From Bog-756 sp963734395 (GTDB lineage Bacteria > Actinomycetota > Acidimicrobiia > Acidimicrobiales > RAAP-2), in the NCBI GenBank assembly GCA_963734395.1, contig CAVTGY010000002.1, positions 186,001 through 250,000 on the forward strand: DNA of 64,000 nt. Reading direction: 5' to 3'. Made by a program: the position numbers and the translations under genes. The notes under the pieces are model-generated. The model had not been told where the DNA came from. It did not search any database and was given only the letters and a program-made list of their open reading frames with translations. Of the stretch, positions 1 through 8,628 are shown one piece after another. Each line of letters begins with the position of its first letter. Positions within the stretch are counted from its first letter, which is position 1.

Positions 1-818
1 CCAATGAAGTAGGAGCCGCAGGCCACTCGAACGGCGCGATCACAACGCTCGGTCTCATCGCCAACACATGCTGCAAGGACCAACGAGTCAAGGCGGCGGT
101 AGTGATGGCAGGCGACGAGGTTTCGTTCTCGGGCGGAACCTATGAGATGGCCAACGCTCCGCCTCTTCTTCTCGTGCACGGCACGGCAGACCAGTTGCTC
201 CCGTACCCGTTAGCCATCGGCATGTTCAATGCCGCCCGGGGACCCAAGGGTCTCCTCACCATCCAAGGAGGTGGGCACGAGTCTGCTGCGGCTTTGTCGG
301 CATCGTCGTCTTCGAGCGTGCTACGCACAACCACCGACTTCTTCGCGGCATATCTCCGTGGCGATCACGCGGCCTTGGCCCGCATCTCCGGTGACACCCA
401 GGCTGGTGTAACAACGATCCGGTTCGTTCCACAGGTCGGATCGGCTGCCGTGATCCCGCTGCCGCCGACGCCGACGCTCCATCTGCACGCCTCTGTGACG
501 CCAACTGCCAACCTCGTGGACGGACAGAAGGTGACGGTGCGCTGGAGCGACTATACGCCCGGAGCGGTCGTCAACATTCTGGAGTGCGCCCCGAGTGTGG
601 TGCAGTCGAACAGCTCATCGGCGTGCAGTTTCTCTGGTGCCAAGATCCTTACCCCGGATCCCACCGGGCACGGGTCGGTCCAGCTTCGGATGGTCACGGG
701 GACGGTGGGGACCGGCACTTGCGATGCGGCACACCCAGGGTGCTTGATCGTGGTCAACAATGCCAGCTCAACGGCGCCGACCGCATCGGTCAGGATCCCG
801 ATCAGCTTTGGATCATAG
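1..818 (+). CDS. Secreted alpha/beta hydrolase with C-terminal neocarzinostatin-like domain (5' truncated)
   Basis: The reading frame is open from the window edge (codons in register from base 3), so the N-terminus is missing. The visible part begins with the nucleophile elbow G-H-S-N-G, continues to LLLVHGTADQLLPY (acid region) and GGGHES (catalytic His), which together complete a dienelactone-hydrolase-like triad. After a proline linker (PLPPTPT) the last ~115 residues match the neocarzinostatin-type immunoglobulin fold: DGQKVTV, YTPGAVVNILECA, paired cysteines and a C-terminal PISF strand. Both halves suggest an exported enzyme acting on an ester or polymer outside the cell; the substrate is not evident. 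Hydrolase fold is well supported, the accessory domain is recognised from memory of the family. Confidence 0.8.
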   Translation, partial: NEVGAAGHSNGAITTLGLIANTCCKDQRVKAAVVMAGDEVSFSGGTYEMANAPPLLLVHGTADQLLPYPLAIGMFNAARGPKGLLTIQGGGHESAAALSASSSSSVLRTTTDFFAAYLRGDHAALARISGDTQAGVTTIRFVPQVGSAAVIPLPPTPTLHLHASVTPTANLVDGQKVTVRWSDYTPGAVVNILECAPSVVQSNSSSACSFSGAKILTPDPTGHGSVQLRMVTGTVGTGTCDAAHPGCLIVVNNASSTAPTASVRIPISFGS

Positions 819-958
819 GAAGCCCGGACGGTATCAGCTTCATCGACCTCACCTCCGGTTCGACCAACGACGACGGTGAGCGACGAGTGCTGGCTGTTCT
901 GGACTCGGACCGGACAGTCGAAAACAGATGCGTGCGATCCAGAGGGACTACGAGTTGC

Positions 959-1876
959 TCAGTACAGCATGGTGCGAGAAATACGACATTCCGGCTTCGT
1001 TTGCTGTGGGGCTACCCATACCACCGGCTCGGGGCACGTTATAGAGGACACGCGCGCGACTGTTGCCTGCCCATGATCGGCAAATGGAAGCGTGCGGATT
1101 ACGTGCTGATCACTCAGGACGACCAGGTTCGGCGGGGTTCTGAGCAGAAGTCGGTAGATAATGAACGACGGCATATTCTCGGCCCTTACCAGCTCTTGAG
1201 GAAAGCGGCTGATTGCGTCCTGGTCTGGTCGTGTCTCTCGGATGCAGTCGACGACAAATCCTGCGTTCGCAAATGCGTTGATCACAGAAGCGAGCGGGCG
1301 ACGCCAGAAGTGCTGGGTCACCTCTACATCGCCCTTCGCCCAGGTGTCCGACACGAGTTCCGTGTCAAAGTAGCCGCCGCGTTGGCTGGGAAGTGGATGG
1401 CCAAAGGGATGGTCCAGTGAGATGACGGCCCAACCACCAGGACGAAGAAGAGACGCGAACGATCTCAGCGGCACCAGCCACTCCTCCAGGTAGTGAAGGG
1501 CGAGTGAGCAGGTGATGCCGTCGACCGACTGGGATTCCAGGGGAATCGATTCGGCAAGATCTGCGACGAGGAATCGGCCACGGTCTCCGCACCTAATCCG
1601 GGCTTCCTCAATCATGGCTGGGCTCAGGTCAAGACCTATCACCTGTGCCCCTTCACCGAGCATCCACTCGCACTGAGCGCCCGATCCACAGCCAACATCT
1701 AGGACCGTCAAACCCGTGAGGGGACGAGGAATCACGGAGCGCAATGCCGGTCGCTCTAGGAGCCCATTGAATGGCCCTTCGTCGGTGGTTGCCGACCACA
1801 CCGAGGCAAGCCGGTCATATACCTCACGCGTCAGTCGGGTGTGCTGTTCCTGGTTCTCTGGCTTCCAGCCATCCAT
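959..1876 (-). CDS. Class I SAM-dependent methyltransferase
   Basis: A 305-residue protein with the standard Rossmann methyltransferase core: motif I VLDVGCGSGAQCEWM near residue 60, the acidic end of strand 2 (VIGLDLSP), a DGITCSLALHYLEEW segment (motif IV) and LLRPGGWAVISLDHPFG (post-motif). The first 50 residues resemble small-molecule or ubiquinone/menaquinone-type methyltransferases of the Methyltransf_11 group. The last ~40 residues (after the segment LLLRTPPNLV) do not look conserved, so the true C-terminus could be altered by a frameshift. Substrate unknown. It is convergent with the hydrolase upstream and divergent from the lipoprotein gene at 2159. Confidence 0.8.
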   Translation of the reverse strand: MDGWKPENQEQHTRLTREVYDRLASVWSATTDEGPFNGLLERPALRSVIPRPLTGLTVLDVGCGSGAQCEWMLGEGAQVIGLDLSPAMIEEARIRCGDRGRFLVADLAESIPLESQSVDGITCSLALHYLEEWLVPLRSFASLLRPGGWAVISLDHPFGHPLPSQRGGYFDTELVSDTWAKGDVEVTQHFWRRPLASVINAFANAGFVVDCIRETRPDQDAISRFPQELVRAENMPSFIIYRLLLRTPPNLVVLSDQHVIRTLPFADHGQATVARVSSITCPEPVVWVAPQQTKPECRISRTMLY

Positions 1877-2158
1877 GTGGGAGGTTGTACCAGATCACCG
1901 GTTGCGCAGTACCTCGGCGTTGTCCGAGGACCAGATCGGTCGGGCACCAGCTTCAGGTCCAGACAACTTTGGCCTCCGTCGCTGCAGCCTGAACGGCCGA
2001 CCCATCAACCGTTGCGGTCCAGGAGATTTTCCGGTGGCATCGGATCGGAAATCGGCCGAGCAATGTCGGGCCATGCCAGACCTTTCGTCCACTGGAGACT
2101 TTCGGGGAGCACGCTGAGCGGCAACGACTATTGACATTGAGAAGGTTATGCTTGCCGA

Positions 2159-3343
2159 GTGGCAAGAGTCTTGAGGCGGGTGGCTCGGCCTGCTGCCGCG
2201 TTTGCGCTCGCACTCGCCGCTTCCCCTGGACTTGCAGCTTGCTCCAACAGTCAAGGACAGGGGACGACATCCAGCGGCTTTGCCGACGCCTTGGCTACAC
2301 AGGTGCAGCTCTATCGGTCCGATATGCCGCAAGGATGGAGTTCGGGCTCGACAGGCCTGACATCGCAACCGGCATTACCGGATGTGAATGAAGTTGATAG
2401 TGCCCTTGCAGAGTGCATGAGCATTCCTAATCCGTGGTCGCTTTCACATGCCGAACTTAAGTCAAAGGTCTTTCACGACCCGAATGATAAAGAAGTGGCA
2501 TCAGTCGTCACCGAAGTCGATGACTCAACAGCAAACGCAGAATCCCGAATGGCCGCTCTCACGAACTCGTCTTACCCTCAGTGCATGTCACTGGTAGATG
2601 GTAGCTATCTGCGTCGTATATTGGGACCTCTCCTCAAGGAGAACCCCGGAGCCGAGCTGGGTCCAGTTGCCGTGCAGGTCACTGTGAACGCGACTTCAAG
2701 TGGCGTGCGCTCCACCACCATGTCAACAGCGTTTCAAGTTGCGGACGGCAGCCACGGATCTGTCTCCGTCATTGGTCAAACAATGACTCTTCAGGAGGGT
2801 CCTGTTGTTTCGAGGGTGGGCATCGAGCTTGATTACACGGACAGCGAATCCCCTCCGGCGTTCCCTGCTTTGCTACTGAAACAATTGGTCAATGTCATCA
2901 CTACTCGATTGAGCGAACGGGTGGCACTGCCCAACAGTGATGCATTTGGCGGCGGAACGGTCATCGATCCCGTGGATAATATGCCAGGCAACAATGATGG
3001 CTACGCAATACAAAACGCCCGTTGCATAGTCAACAAGTCGAATACGACGGTGTTGGCAACCGGAACATTCGCGGGCACGCAAGGCATGCCGCTTCCCGTC
3101 TTGCCCGCTGGCACGACTTACAATGTGACTGTCGCTGCGTTCGACGGCCCAGATACTGTGGACGGAGTTTCAGCATCGAACCAGCAGACCGGGTACATAA
3201 ACCACGGTGGCCAGTGGTCTGTCGAAGTGCCGCTACAACCCGGCGCTCCCCCAACTTTGTGTTCGTACTCGATTGGGACCTATATCACTCCTCCTCTAGC
3301 TACCGTCGCGCCACCGGTCCCAATTCCACCGAGTCTTAACTGA
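2159..3343 (+). CDS. Predicted lipoprotein of unknown function, low GC
   Basis: A GTG-started 394-residue protein. The N-terminus is a lipoprotein signal: Arg-rich n-region, hydrophobic AAAFALALAASPG, and lipobox L-A-A-C at about residue 27, so it should be anchored on the outer face of the membrane. The mature part has no motif I recognise; it includes several Cys residues and ends in a proline-rich tail (PPVPIPPSLN). Two sampled 60-base lines of this gene (2401-2520) are ~49% G+C, against roughly 70% in typical neighbours, and codon choice is correspondingly relaxed, suggesting recent acquisition or an atypical lineage-specific gene. The start is chosen because the signal begins immediately after it. 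Confidence 0.7.
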   Translation: MARVLRRVARPAAAFALALAASPGLAACSNSQGQGTTSSGFADALATQVQLYRSDMPQGWSSGSTGLTSQPALPDVNEVDSALAECMSIPNPWSLSHAELKSKVFHDPNDKEVASVVTEVDDSTANAESRMAALTNSSYPQCMSLVDGSYLRRILGPLLKENPGAELGPVAVQVTVNATSSGVRSTTMSTAFQVADGSHGSVSVIGQTMTLQEGPVVSRVGIELDYTDSESPPAFPALLLKQLVNVITTRLSERVALPNSDAFGGGTVIDPVDNMPGNNDGYAIQNARCIVNKSNTTVLATGTFAGTQGMPLPVLPAGTTYNVTVAAFDGPDTVDGVSASNQQTGYINHGGQWSVEVPLQPGAPPTLCSYSIGTYITPPLATVAPPVPIPPSLN

Positions 3344-3527
3344 GCATTTTCGGCTTTCCCACTTTGCCTGACGAGCGGCAGTGGTGCTTCCGCTGGGCAA
3401 CTGGCGCAGCGGCGTGCGATTATGTCGCCAACCCGATGTTGGCCGGGAACACCAGCACCTGGTCTTCTGACCCGGAGTCACTGCGCTTTCTCCTACCGTT
3501 GACCGAATTGAAGCAGGAGGTTGAAGC

Positions 3528-3869
3528 ATGACGAATGCCATCGATCCAGCCGTTCCACCGAGCGGTACCGGTTGCGTGGAGTGTCTCGATTCTGGGGGCT
3601 GGTGGCTCCATTTACGACGGTGCACGGAGTGCGGCCACATTGGGTGCTGTGACGAGTCGTTGAGCAAGCATGCGACCGCGCATGCGACCTCGTCAGGTCA
3701 CCCTGTCATCCGCAGCTTCGAGCCGGGCGAGGATTGGTTTTGGAGCTATCGAACAAACCAATACACGGAAGGGCCTCCTCTTGCACCCCCGCAGCATCAT
3801 CCCCTCGACCAACCCGTGCCTGGGCCGGAGGGACGGGTCCCCGCCAACTGGCAGGACCTTTTGGTGTGA
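3528..3869 (+). CDS. UBP-type zinc finger domain protein
   Basis: A 113-residue protein that is almost entirely a ZnF-UBP domain: GCVECLDSGGWWLHLRRC, then CTECGHIGCCDES, then the histidine-rich HATAHATSSGHPVIRSFEPGEDWFW. Spacing of the Cys/His ligands is as in the short bacterial proteins of this family, which have no attached ubiquitin protease. Bacteria lack ubiquitin in general, so the ligand is unknown; the family is often found as a single-domain protein in actinobacteria. A purine-rich AGGAGG lies 8 bases before the ATG. It stands alone, convergent with the DsbA-like gene. Confidence 0.85.
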   Translation: MTNAIDPAVPPSGTGCVECLDSGGWWLHLRRCTECGHIGCCDESLSKHATAHATSSGHPVIRSFEPGEDWFWSYRTNQYTEGPPLAPPQHHPLDQPVPGPEGRVPANWQDLLV

Positions 3870-3912
3870 TGGTGACGATGCGACGGTTGTGTGAAGCCCA
3901 ACGGGCCCGTGT

Positions 3913-4467
3913 TCACGGACGCAGCAAGGCTGCGAGAGCTTCGGGGTCGAATAGTGATTGCGGATCCACTTCATGGCCATCGAGCAGGGCAGCTGGAGTC
4001 CCCTGTGGATCCTGTTTCTGGAACGATTGGTCGACCTCGACCGCCCACGCCTCGTACCGCCCCTCCCTGAGGCCGGTCACGTAGGCCGAGCTGGTCAGGC
4101 CGACCCGACGTCCCAGGGCGGTCAGATCGGCGATGGTGAAGCCACCGCTGTTCTCGGCCGGTTGATGCGCGAATAGCTCACGGCGTAGCTCGTCGAAGCG
4201 AGCGGACTCTGCGGCCAGGGCCAAGGCGTTGTCCGCCCGTACCGACTCATCGCCGAGGAAGCATCGCATCCGGTACTCGATCGCCACGTCACCTTTTGTC
4301 ACCTCGTTGCGCAGAAGGGCCCCGGAGGCTTCCTCGAATTGTCGGCAATAGGGGCACTGCGGGTCCTCGAACAAAATGAGCCGCCGCGGAGCGTTTGCGT
4401 TGCCGATCAACACGCCGCCCTCTGGGGTGTGGTTTGAGGGTACGGGTGGCTCGTGGAGAGTGTCCAT
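3913..4467 (-). CDS. DsbA-family thioredoxin-fold protein
   Basis: About 184 residues from the ATG at 4467 (MDTLHEPPVPS). The core shows the DsbA pattern: GNANAPRRLILFEDPQCPYCRQFEE, with active-site motif C-P-Y-C, then a helical insertion and the cis-proline region QGTPAALLDG near the end. This resembles the thioredoxin_4/DsbA group that handles disulfides or acts as an oxidoreductase. No signal peptide or membrane anchor is visible at this start, so it may be cytoplasmic. The reading frame stays open upstream to 4797, but that extension would overlap the divergent gene at 4670 and looks non-coding, so the shorter start was taken. Confidence 0.8.
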   Translation of the reverse strand: MDTLHEPPVPSNHTPEGGVLIGNANAPRRLILFEDPQCPYCRQFEEASGALLRNEVTKGDVAIEYRMRCFLGDESVRADNALALAAESARFDELRRELFAHQPAENSGGFTIADLTALGRRVGLTSSAYVTGLREGRYEAWAVEVDQSFQKQDPQGTPAALLDGHEVDPQSLFDPEALAALLRP

Positions 4468-4669
4468 GCCAAGGTCTACCTCAGGTCTTGCCGCCTCCCA
4501 ACGCGCTCTCCCGTGCCTGCTCAAGGAGTCCCCGGGCTCGGTCGGCGTCACCCTAATCCTGACGTGGTTTGGAAGAGCAGGTTGGGCCCGTGTATAGGCC
4601 TTGCATCGGAGGTTTACACTAGAGAAGTGTGAGTGCCTGGAGTGCTCAGGCAGGCCGTGGGAGACCAAA

Positions 4670-4939
4670 GTGGCAGAAGGCGCAAAGCTCAATGGGCACC
4701 ATCGGGCGACCGTAGAGAAGATCTTCCAGCACCCGGTCAGCCACAACATCCAATGGCATGACGTTCTGTCCCTACTAGAGAGTGTGGCCGAGGTCACCGA
4801 AGGGCACGACGGGCGTTACAAAGTGACCTTGGGGCCTGAAACGGAGACGCTGGATGCTCCACTGGGACACGATGTCGATGAGCAAATGGTGATCGACCTT
4901 CGTCGAATGCTGAAGGGTGCAGGGATCACATCGGTATAG
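4670..4939 (+). CDS. Conserved small protein of unknown function
   Basis: About 89 residues from the GTG at 4670, which follows a GGGAG at 4659-4663; an alternative TTG start at 4601 would add 23 residues. The core reads NGHHRATVEKIFQHP, then SHNIQWHDVLSLLESV and LGHDVDEQMVIDLRRML, a combination I recognise from a short actinobacterial family of unknown role. The H-N-I-x-W pattern and a small alpha/beta outline are reminiscent of HicA-like RNA-binding folds, but no partner antitoxin is adjacent, so a toxin role is only a guess. Confidence 0.6.
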   Translation: MAEGAKLNGHHRATVEKIFQHPVSHNIQWHDVLSLLESVAEVTEGHDGRYKVTLGPETETLDAPLGHDVDEQMVIDLRRMLKGAGITSV

Positions 4940-4978
4940 ATCAAGCCACTCCAGCCTCCAGAAAGGGCCAGTGTCGTC

Positions 4979-6433
4979 CTAGAGACCCGATTCGACCGTA
5001 ATCCGTCCCGTGGCCGCCGCCTGCTGCAGCGCCTCGTAGTCGCGCTCGTTCTGATCGGCATACACCTCGGCGAAATCAGCGATCGCCCGGTCGAAGGTAG
5101 GTCCGTTCCCCAAGTAGCTGGCAATGGCGATGCGGTCTCCTGAGCGGGCGTGAGCTCGGGCGAGCGCCTGAGCGCAGACTCCTGAGTATTTGGTGAGACC
5201 TTGCGGTACGGACCCCTCGACCTCGAAGGAGCCCTTCCAATCCCGGAGTTGTCGTATGTAGAAGTCACGGTTCACACCGTCGGGTCCCTCTGCCTGTTGC
5301 CAGCCAAGAAAGATGTCGCTGGCCGCCTGCATAAGGTGCTGGCCCGCCACCACTCGTTCCCCGTGATTTGCGTAACCGCTCTTGCCCACGAACTCCTCGA
5401 GCACTGACGCCTCGGCTTCCTTGGCCTGGAGGAAGAGTGGATCGTTGTTGTCCAGGCCGACCAGCAGAAGTATCCAGGCTCGGGTGCCCACGCTGCCCAC
5501 TCCCACCACCTTCCGGGCGATCTGCAGGAACTCGAACTGCTCGAGCAGATGGCGTCGGTCGGTCTGGAGACTCCGGCGGTAGCCGCGTACGAGACTGTGA
5601 AACGACTCTCGGAGCGCGTCGCTTTCGAGTTGGGGGAACAACTCCTCGACCGGCACGATGAGGGGAGGGTCGCTCACGATCTGGAGTTGGCCATCGACAG
5701 TTGTGGTGAGCTTGGCGAGGGCCTGAATGCTGTCCCGGGTGCGGGCCTTGGAAACTATCTTGGACGTACGAGCGGCCATTCGTTTGTCGGTCTTCGACCC
5801 CGTCGTACCGGCAGTGGCCTCGAGCTCGGCGAGGAGGGCAGCCACGTCGATATGCGAGTACCACACGTCCAGCGTTGCCATCCCGGCCAGCCGAGCCATC
5901 TCCTGGCGGTAGCTGGCCCCGACCTCGACGGCCGCAGTTCGAGCCTCTTTGGCGGTGAACTCCCGGTCGCGTGCGGCAATGACCACACTCGCGGCCAGTC
6001 GCTTCACGTCCCACTCCCAGGGGCCGGGGAGGGTCTCGTCGAAGTCGTTGACGTCGAACATCAGGGCCCGTTCAGGCGAGGCAAACAGTCCGAAGTTGGA
6101 CAAGTGGGCATCGCCGCATATCTGCGCCTTGAGCCCCGAACGGGGCGTGGAGGCTAAGTCCGAGGCCATCACCAGCGCCGCACCACGGAAGAAAGTGAAC
6201 GGCGAGACGAGCATTCGCCCGTACCGGATTGGGACCAGCTCGGGTACCCGGGTAGTGGCCTGGCGCTCGAGCAGCGCTACCGGGTCCGGGCGGTCAACCC
6301 CTGGTCTGAACTCCGCCTGAGAGGAGCGCGGGGCCCAGTTACGAGCCTCCTTGCCATTCTTCGCTCGCTCCTCCGAAGTGAGGTGCCGCACCTCCTGGCC
6401 GGTTGGACCTGCGTTCTCCGTCTGATTGGTCAT
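4979..6433 (-). CDS. DUF2252 family protein
   Basis: An intact 484-residue protein. Diagnostic DUF2252 segments are present: PIRYGRMLVSPFTFFRGAA near residue 95, the phosphotransferase-like loop ICGDAHLSNFGLF, and FDVNDFDETLPGPWEWDVKR, followed by the RDWKGSFEVEG region near the C-terminus. The family has a kinase-like fold related to aminoglycoside phosphotransferases, but no biochemical function is established to my knowledge. Length is typical. It is a single gene with a 155-base gap to the next minus-strand gene. No frameshift here, in contrast to many neighbours. Confidence 0.85.
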   Translation of the reverse strand: MTNQTENAGPTGQEVRHLTSEERAKNGKEARNWAPRSSQAEFRPGVDRPDPVALLERQATTRVPELVPIRYGRMLVSPFTFFRGAALVMASDLASTPRSGLKAQICGDAHLSNFGLFASPERALMFDVNDFDETLPGPWEWDVKRLAASVVIAARDREFTAKEARTAAVEVGASYRQEMARLAGMATLDVWYSHIDVAALLAELEATAGTTGSKTDKRMAARTSKIVSKARTRDSIQALAKLTTTVDGQLQIVSDPPLIVPVEELFPQLESDALRESFHSLVRGYRRSLQTDRRHLLEQFEFLQIARKVVGVGSVGTRAWILLLVGLDNNDPLFLQAKEAEASVLEEFVGKSGYANHGERVVAGQHLMQAASDIFLGWQQAEGPDGVNRDFYIRQLRDWKGSFEVEGSVPQGLTKYSGVCAQALARAHARSGDRIAIASYLGNGPTFDRAIADFAEVYADQNERDYEALQQAAATGRITVESGL

Positions 6434-6580
6434 GGCTCCCCCGATCCTGGTTGGAGCGCCGTGCGTGCGCAGCGTCCATCATGCTCCAGCGGTTACGGCC
6501 TGCGCATCGTGGAGAACCAGCTCTCGGCTGGATGACGGCAAATCCGTGCCCGGGACGCAGTCGGAACGTCAATGGCCCGA

Positions 6581-6624
6581 GATCCGCCCTAGGCCCGAGA
6601 AGGATCCGCCCTAGGCCCGAGAAA
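6581..6624. repeat. 22-bp tandem direct repeat (2 copies plus a partial third)
   Basis: The unit begins GATCCGCCCTAGGCCCGAGA and occurs at 6581-6602 and 6603-6624, with a degenerate third start (CATCCGCCCTGA) after it. The stop codon of the TIG-domain gene lies inside the array, so the last residues of that protein are encoded by the repeat. Confidence 0.8.
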
Positions 6625-7740
6625 CATCCGCCCTGACTGGTAAAAGCCCTGCCCACCAAGACCAATGCGACGACGCTCCCTACCGTTCTCGGGACTCGAT
6701 GCCACCGCTGGCGCCCCGAGCGACCCATAGGTAAAGACGAGAGCGTTCGATGTCCCCGTGTCGGTCGTGATGGTCACAGAGGTAGATGAGGTCGACCCTC
6801 TGTCCGGGGGAATAGTGACGGTACAGGTCGTCTGATCGGGACAGTCCACAGGCGCCATCTGGCCGCCTATCTGTGCGCTGATGTGACCGGACGAGCTCAA
6901 GAAATTCGATCCGGTCACAGTCACCACCTGGCCGGCCTGACCGCTCGCCGGCGCCAGGGCCGAAAGCGCGGGAGCTCCGCCGGGCTCTGCCAGCGTCGTC
7001 GAGGTGGACGGGGACGACACCCCGCCATTTCCTGAAGACGTGGACGAACGCCCACCGTGTCCTGAAGTAGTGCCCGCCGAGCCGCTCGGTGCCCTAGCGC
7101 GCGCAGGCCCGGGGGATCCGGTGGTCGCCGTCACCTGACCGTCGGGGTGTCGGTCACCATCTTTCGCGGTACCGACCAGGGCAGCCACCATTACGACGAG
7201 GACGCCGGTGGCGATAGCGATCGCCCATCTCAATCGACGTTCACCGGAGCCCGATTGTCGGGTCCGGCGTCGGGGGACTCCAGTGGGAGATTGGGTGAAG
7301 CCGGCGCCGCCGGGCGGATGTGGGAACCCCGCCCATCGGATCTCGGGAGCCGCCAACCTCTCGTTTGCCGCTACCGGCACGGTGGGAACGTGGCCCGCGT
7401 GCGGTGTTGTCGGCGGCACTCGTGGCACATGTGGCGCAACGAGTGCGGTGACCGGTTGGTCGGTGGCCCTGTACACACGGAGCACATCCGGCCGGCCCCG
7501 GCGTGGCTCCGGGCCGTCCCCCGTCTCGCGAGAGCGGCGTGCCGCCTCGGCAATGGCCGCCAACGCCTGGCGGCTTAGTTTCTGGTCACTCTGGTTTCCC
7601 GGTCTGCGTCCTTGCACGATTCCCTCCGAAGGGATCCTGTCTGGCGTTCGCGGCACCGCATCAGGACTCGACCGCCTTCCAAAGATCGCCCACGACGGGC
7701 CTAGCGGCGCACCCCACCCCTCCGGTCTGACCTGGAACAT
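6589..7740 (-). CDS. Membrane protein with IPT/TIG domain
   Basis: About 383 residues from the ATG at 7740. The cytoplasmic first ~160 residues are Arg/Pro-rich and poorly ordered. A single membrane segment (WAIAIATGVLVVMVAALVG) is followed by a Ser/Thr/Gly-rich linker and an IPT/TIG-type immunoglobulin domain (LSALAPASGQAGQVVTVTG, then FLSSSGHISAQIGGQMAPV). This topology puts the TIG domain outside. The tail runs through a 22-bp tandem repeat and is probably unconstrained. The frame is open up to 7917, but that extension overlaps the upstream gene and looks non-coding. Role unknown; surface binding is an inference from the domain. Confidence 0.65.
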   Translation of the reverse strand: MFQVRPEGWGAPLGPSWAIFGRRSSPDAVPRTPDRIPSEGIVQGRRPGNQSDQKLSRQALAAIAEAARRSRETGDGPEPRRGRPDVLRVYRATDQPVTALVAPHVPRVPPTTPHAGHVPTVPVAANERLAAPEIRWAGFPHPPGGAGFTQSPTGVPRRRTRQSGSGERRLRWAIAIATGVLVVMVAALVGTAKDGDRHPDGQVTATTGSPGPARARAPSGSAGTTSGHGGRSSTSSGNGGVSSPSTSTTLAEPGGAPALSALAPASGQAGQVVTVTGSNFLSSSGHISAQIGGQMAPVDCPDQTTCTVTIPPDRGSTSSTSVTITTDTGTSNALVFTYGSLGAPAVASSPENGRERRRIGLGGQGFYQSGRMFLGPRADPSRA

Positions 7741-7873
7741 CGGTTCGCGGCTGTGAAACCGGACGAGCCCAATGTGCTCCTGCCCCCACTCGCGAGCAAG
7801 ATTCCAACGCCTGATGCACACGAATCGGTGGCCAACACCACCTCCTCGGGGATTCGGCCTGACCGTTGCGTGG

Positions 7874-8185
7874 TCACCTTGCCAGTGAGCGTATTGATCG
7901 CAATCGGCCCCGCACACCCCGCGACGCTGGGTGCCTGGATAGAGCCCGCCGCATTAGCTCGTCGGTTATTCGTTCGACTTCACGTTCAATGCTGGAAAGA
8001 AGTTGACCCACGGCGGTTGAACTGCCAGGGTTCTCCGTGAGCTCGTCCAACTGTCTCCGTTGCCGGTCGCGTTCGATGATGAGATGTTCGTCGTCGATCA
8101 CCGTGTAGTCAGTACCAGCACCCAGGACCTCTTGAATCGGGTTGCTGGATTGGGTCAAGCCCAAGCCCACTGGATGCGTACTCAT
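7874..8185 (-). CDS. Hypothetical protein with central coiled-coil-like helix
   Basis: A 103-residue protein I do not recognise. The middle is charged and probably helical (IIERDRQRRQLDELTEN, then LLSSIEREVERITDELMRR), and the C-terminus is very basic (RGRLRSIRSLAR). It starts with ATG at 8185, inside an ATGA overlap with the stop of the zinc-ribbon gene at 8182, so the two are probably translated together. Confidence 0.5.
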   Translation of the reverse strand: MSTHPVGLGLTQSSNPIQEVLGAGTDYTVIDDEHLIIERDRQRRQLDELTENPGSSTAVGQLLSSIEREVERITDELMRRALSRHPASRGVRGRLRSIRSLAR

Positions 8186-8454
8186 CGGAATGAAACCGAC
8201 CGGTCCCAGTCCGGTCTTGAATAGGAGATGGCCGCCATCTCCCCAGAAGACTTCATCCCGACCATCCGTAGGGGGGCAGTGCCGGCAGACGCCAACTCAC
8301 CTTCTTGTTGGGTGGTCGAGTCCCATCGGTGATCACAAGTGCGACACCGAAGTCGGACCAATCCGCGGTAGGTGTGACGTGCGCTGTGCTCAATGGCCAG
8401 CACCGGTCGGACGCGGGAAGATTCGCACTGGGGACACGAAGGATACGTCGGCAT
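8182..8454 (-). CDS. Small zinc-ribbon protein
   Basis: A 90-residue protein whose first half is one zinc ribbon: CPQC at residues 7-10, CRTC about 26 residues later, followed by DHRWDS. The second half is not conserved in any way I can see. The C-x2-C...C-x2-C-x3-W layout is shared with the genes at 8458 and 54604. The stop overlaps the start of the next gene (ATGA). Function unknown; binding of nucleic acid or protein is possible but unsupported. Confidence 0.6.
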   Translation of the reverse strand: MPTYPSCPQCESSRVRPVLAIEHSARHTYRGLVRLRCRTCDHRWDSTTQQEGELASAGTAPLRMVGMKSSGEMAAISYSRPDWDRSVSFR

Positions 8455-8457
8455 AAG

Positions 8458-8628
8458 TCATTCCTCCTCGGAATGAAGGGGGATTGTCAAGGTCCAACGG
8501 AGGTCACAGTAAGCACAGTGGCAAGTGTCTGCCGTTGGGAATGGTCGGTCATCCTGGTAGTCCCACACTGGGCGTTCAATCTGCACAGCACTTGAACCAC
8601 AGTAAGGACAAGAAAGAGTAAGGAGCAT
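8458..8628 (-). CDS. Small zinc-ribbon protein
   Basis: About 56 residues from the ATG at 8628 (MLLTLSCPYCGSS). CPYC and CAYC knuckles are separated by ~26 residues and followed by DLRWTL, the same arrangement as the neighbouring gene at 8182. The frame is open to 8739, but the upstream part does not look coding. The gap to the next gene is three bases, so both ribbons are likely on one transcript. Confidence 0.55.
   Translation of the reverse strand: MLLTLSCPYCGSSAVQIERPVWDYQDDRPFPTADTCHCAYCDLRWTLTIPLHSEEE

Noticed and set aside
6589..7917. Extended start at 7917 for the TIG-domain protein
   Set aside because: It would overlap the gene at 7874 and the added residues lack coding character; the ATG at 7740 is sufficient.
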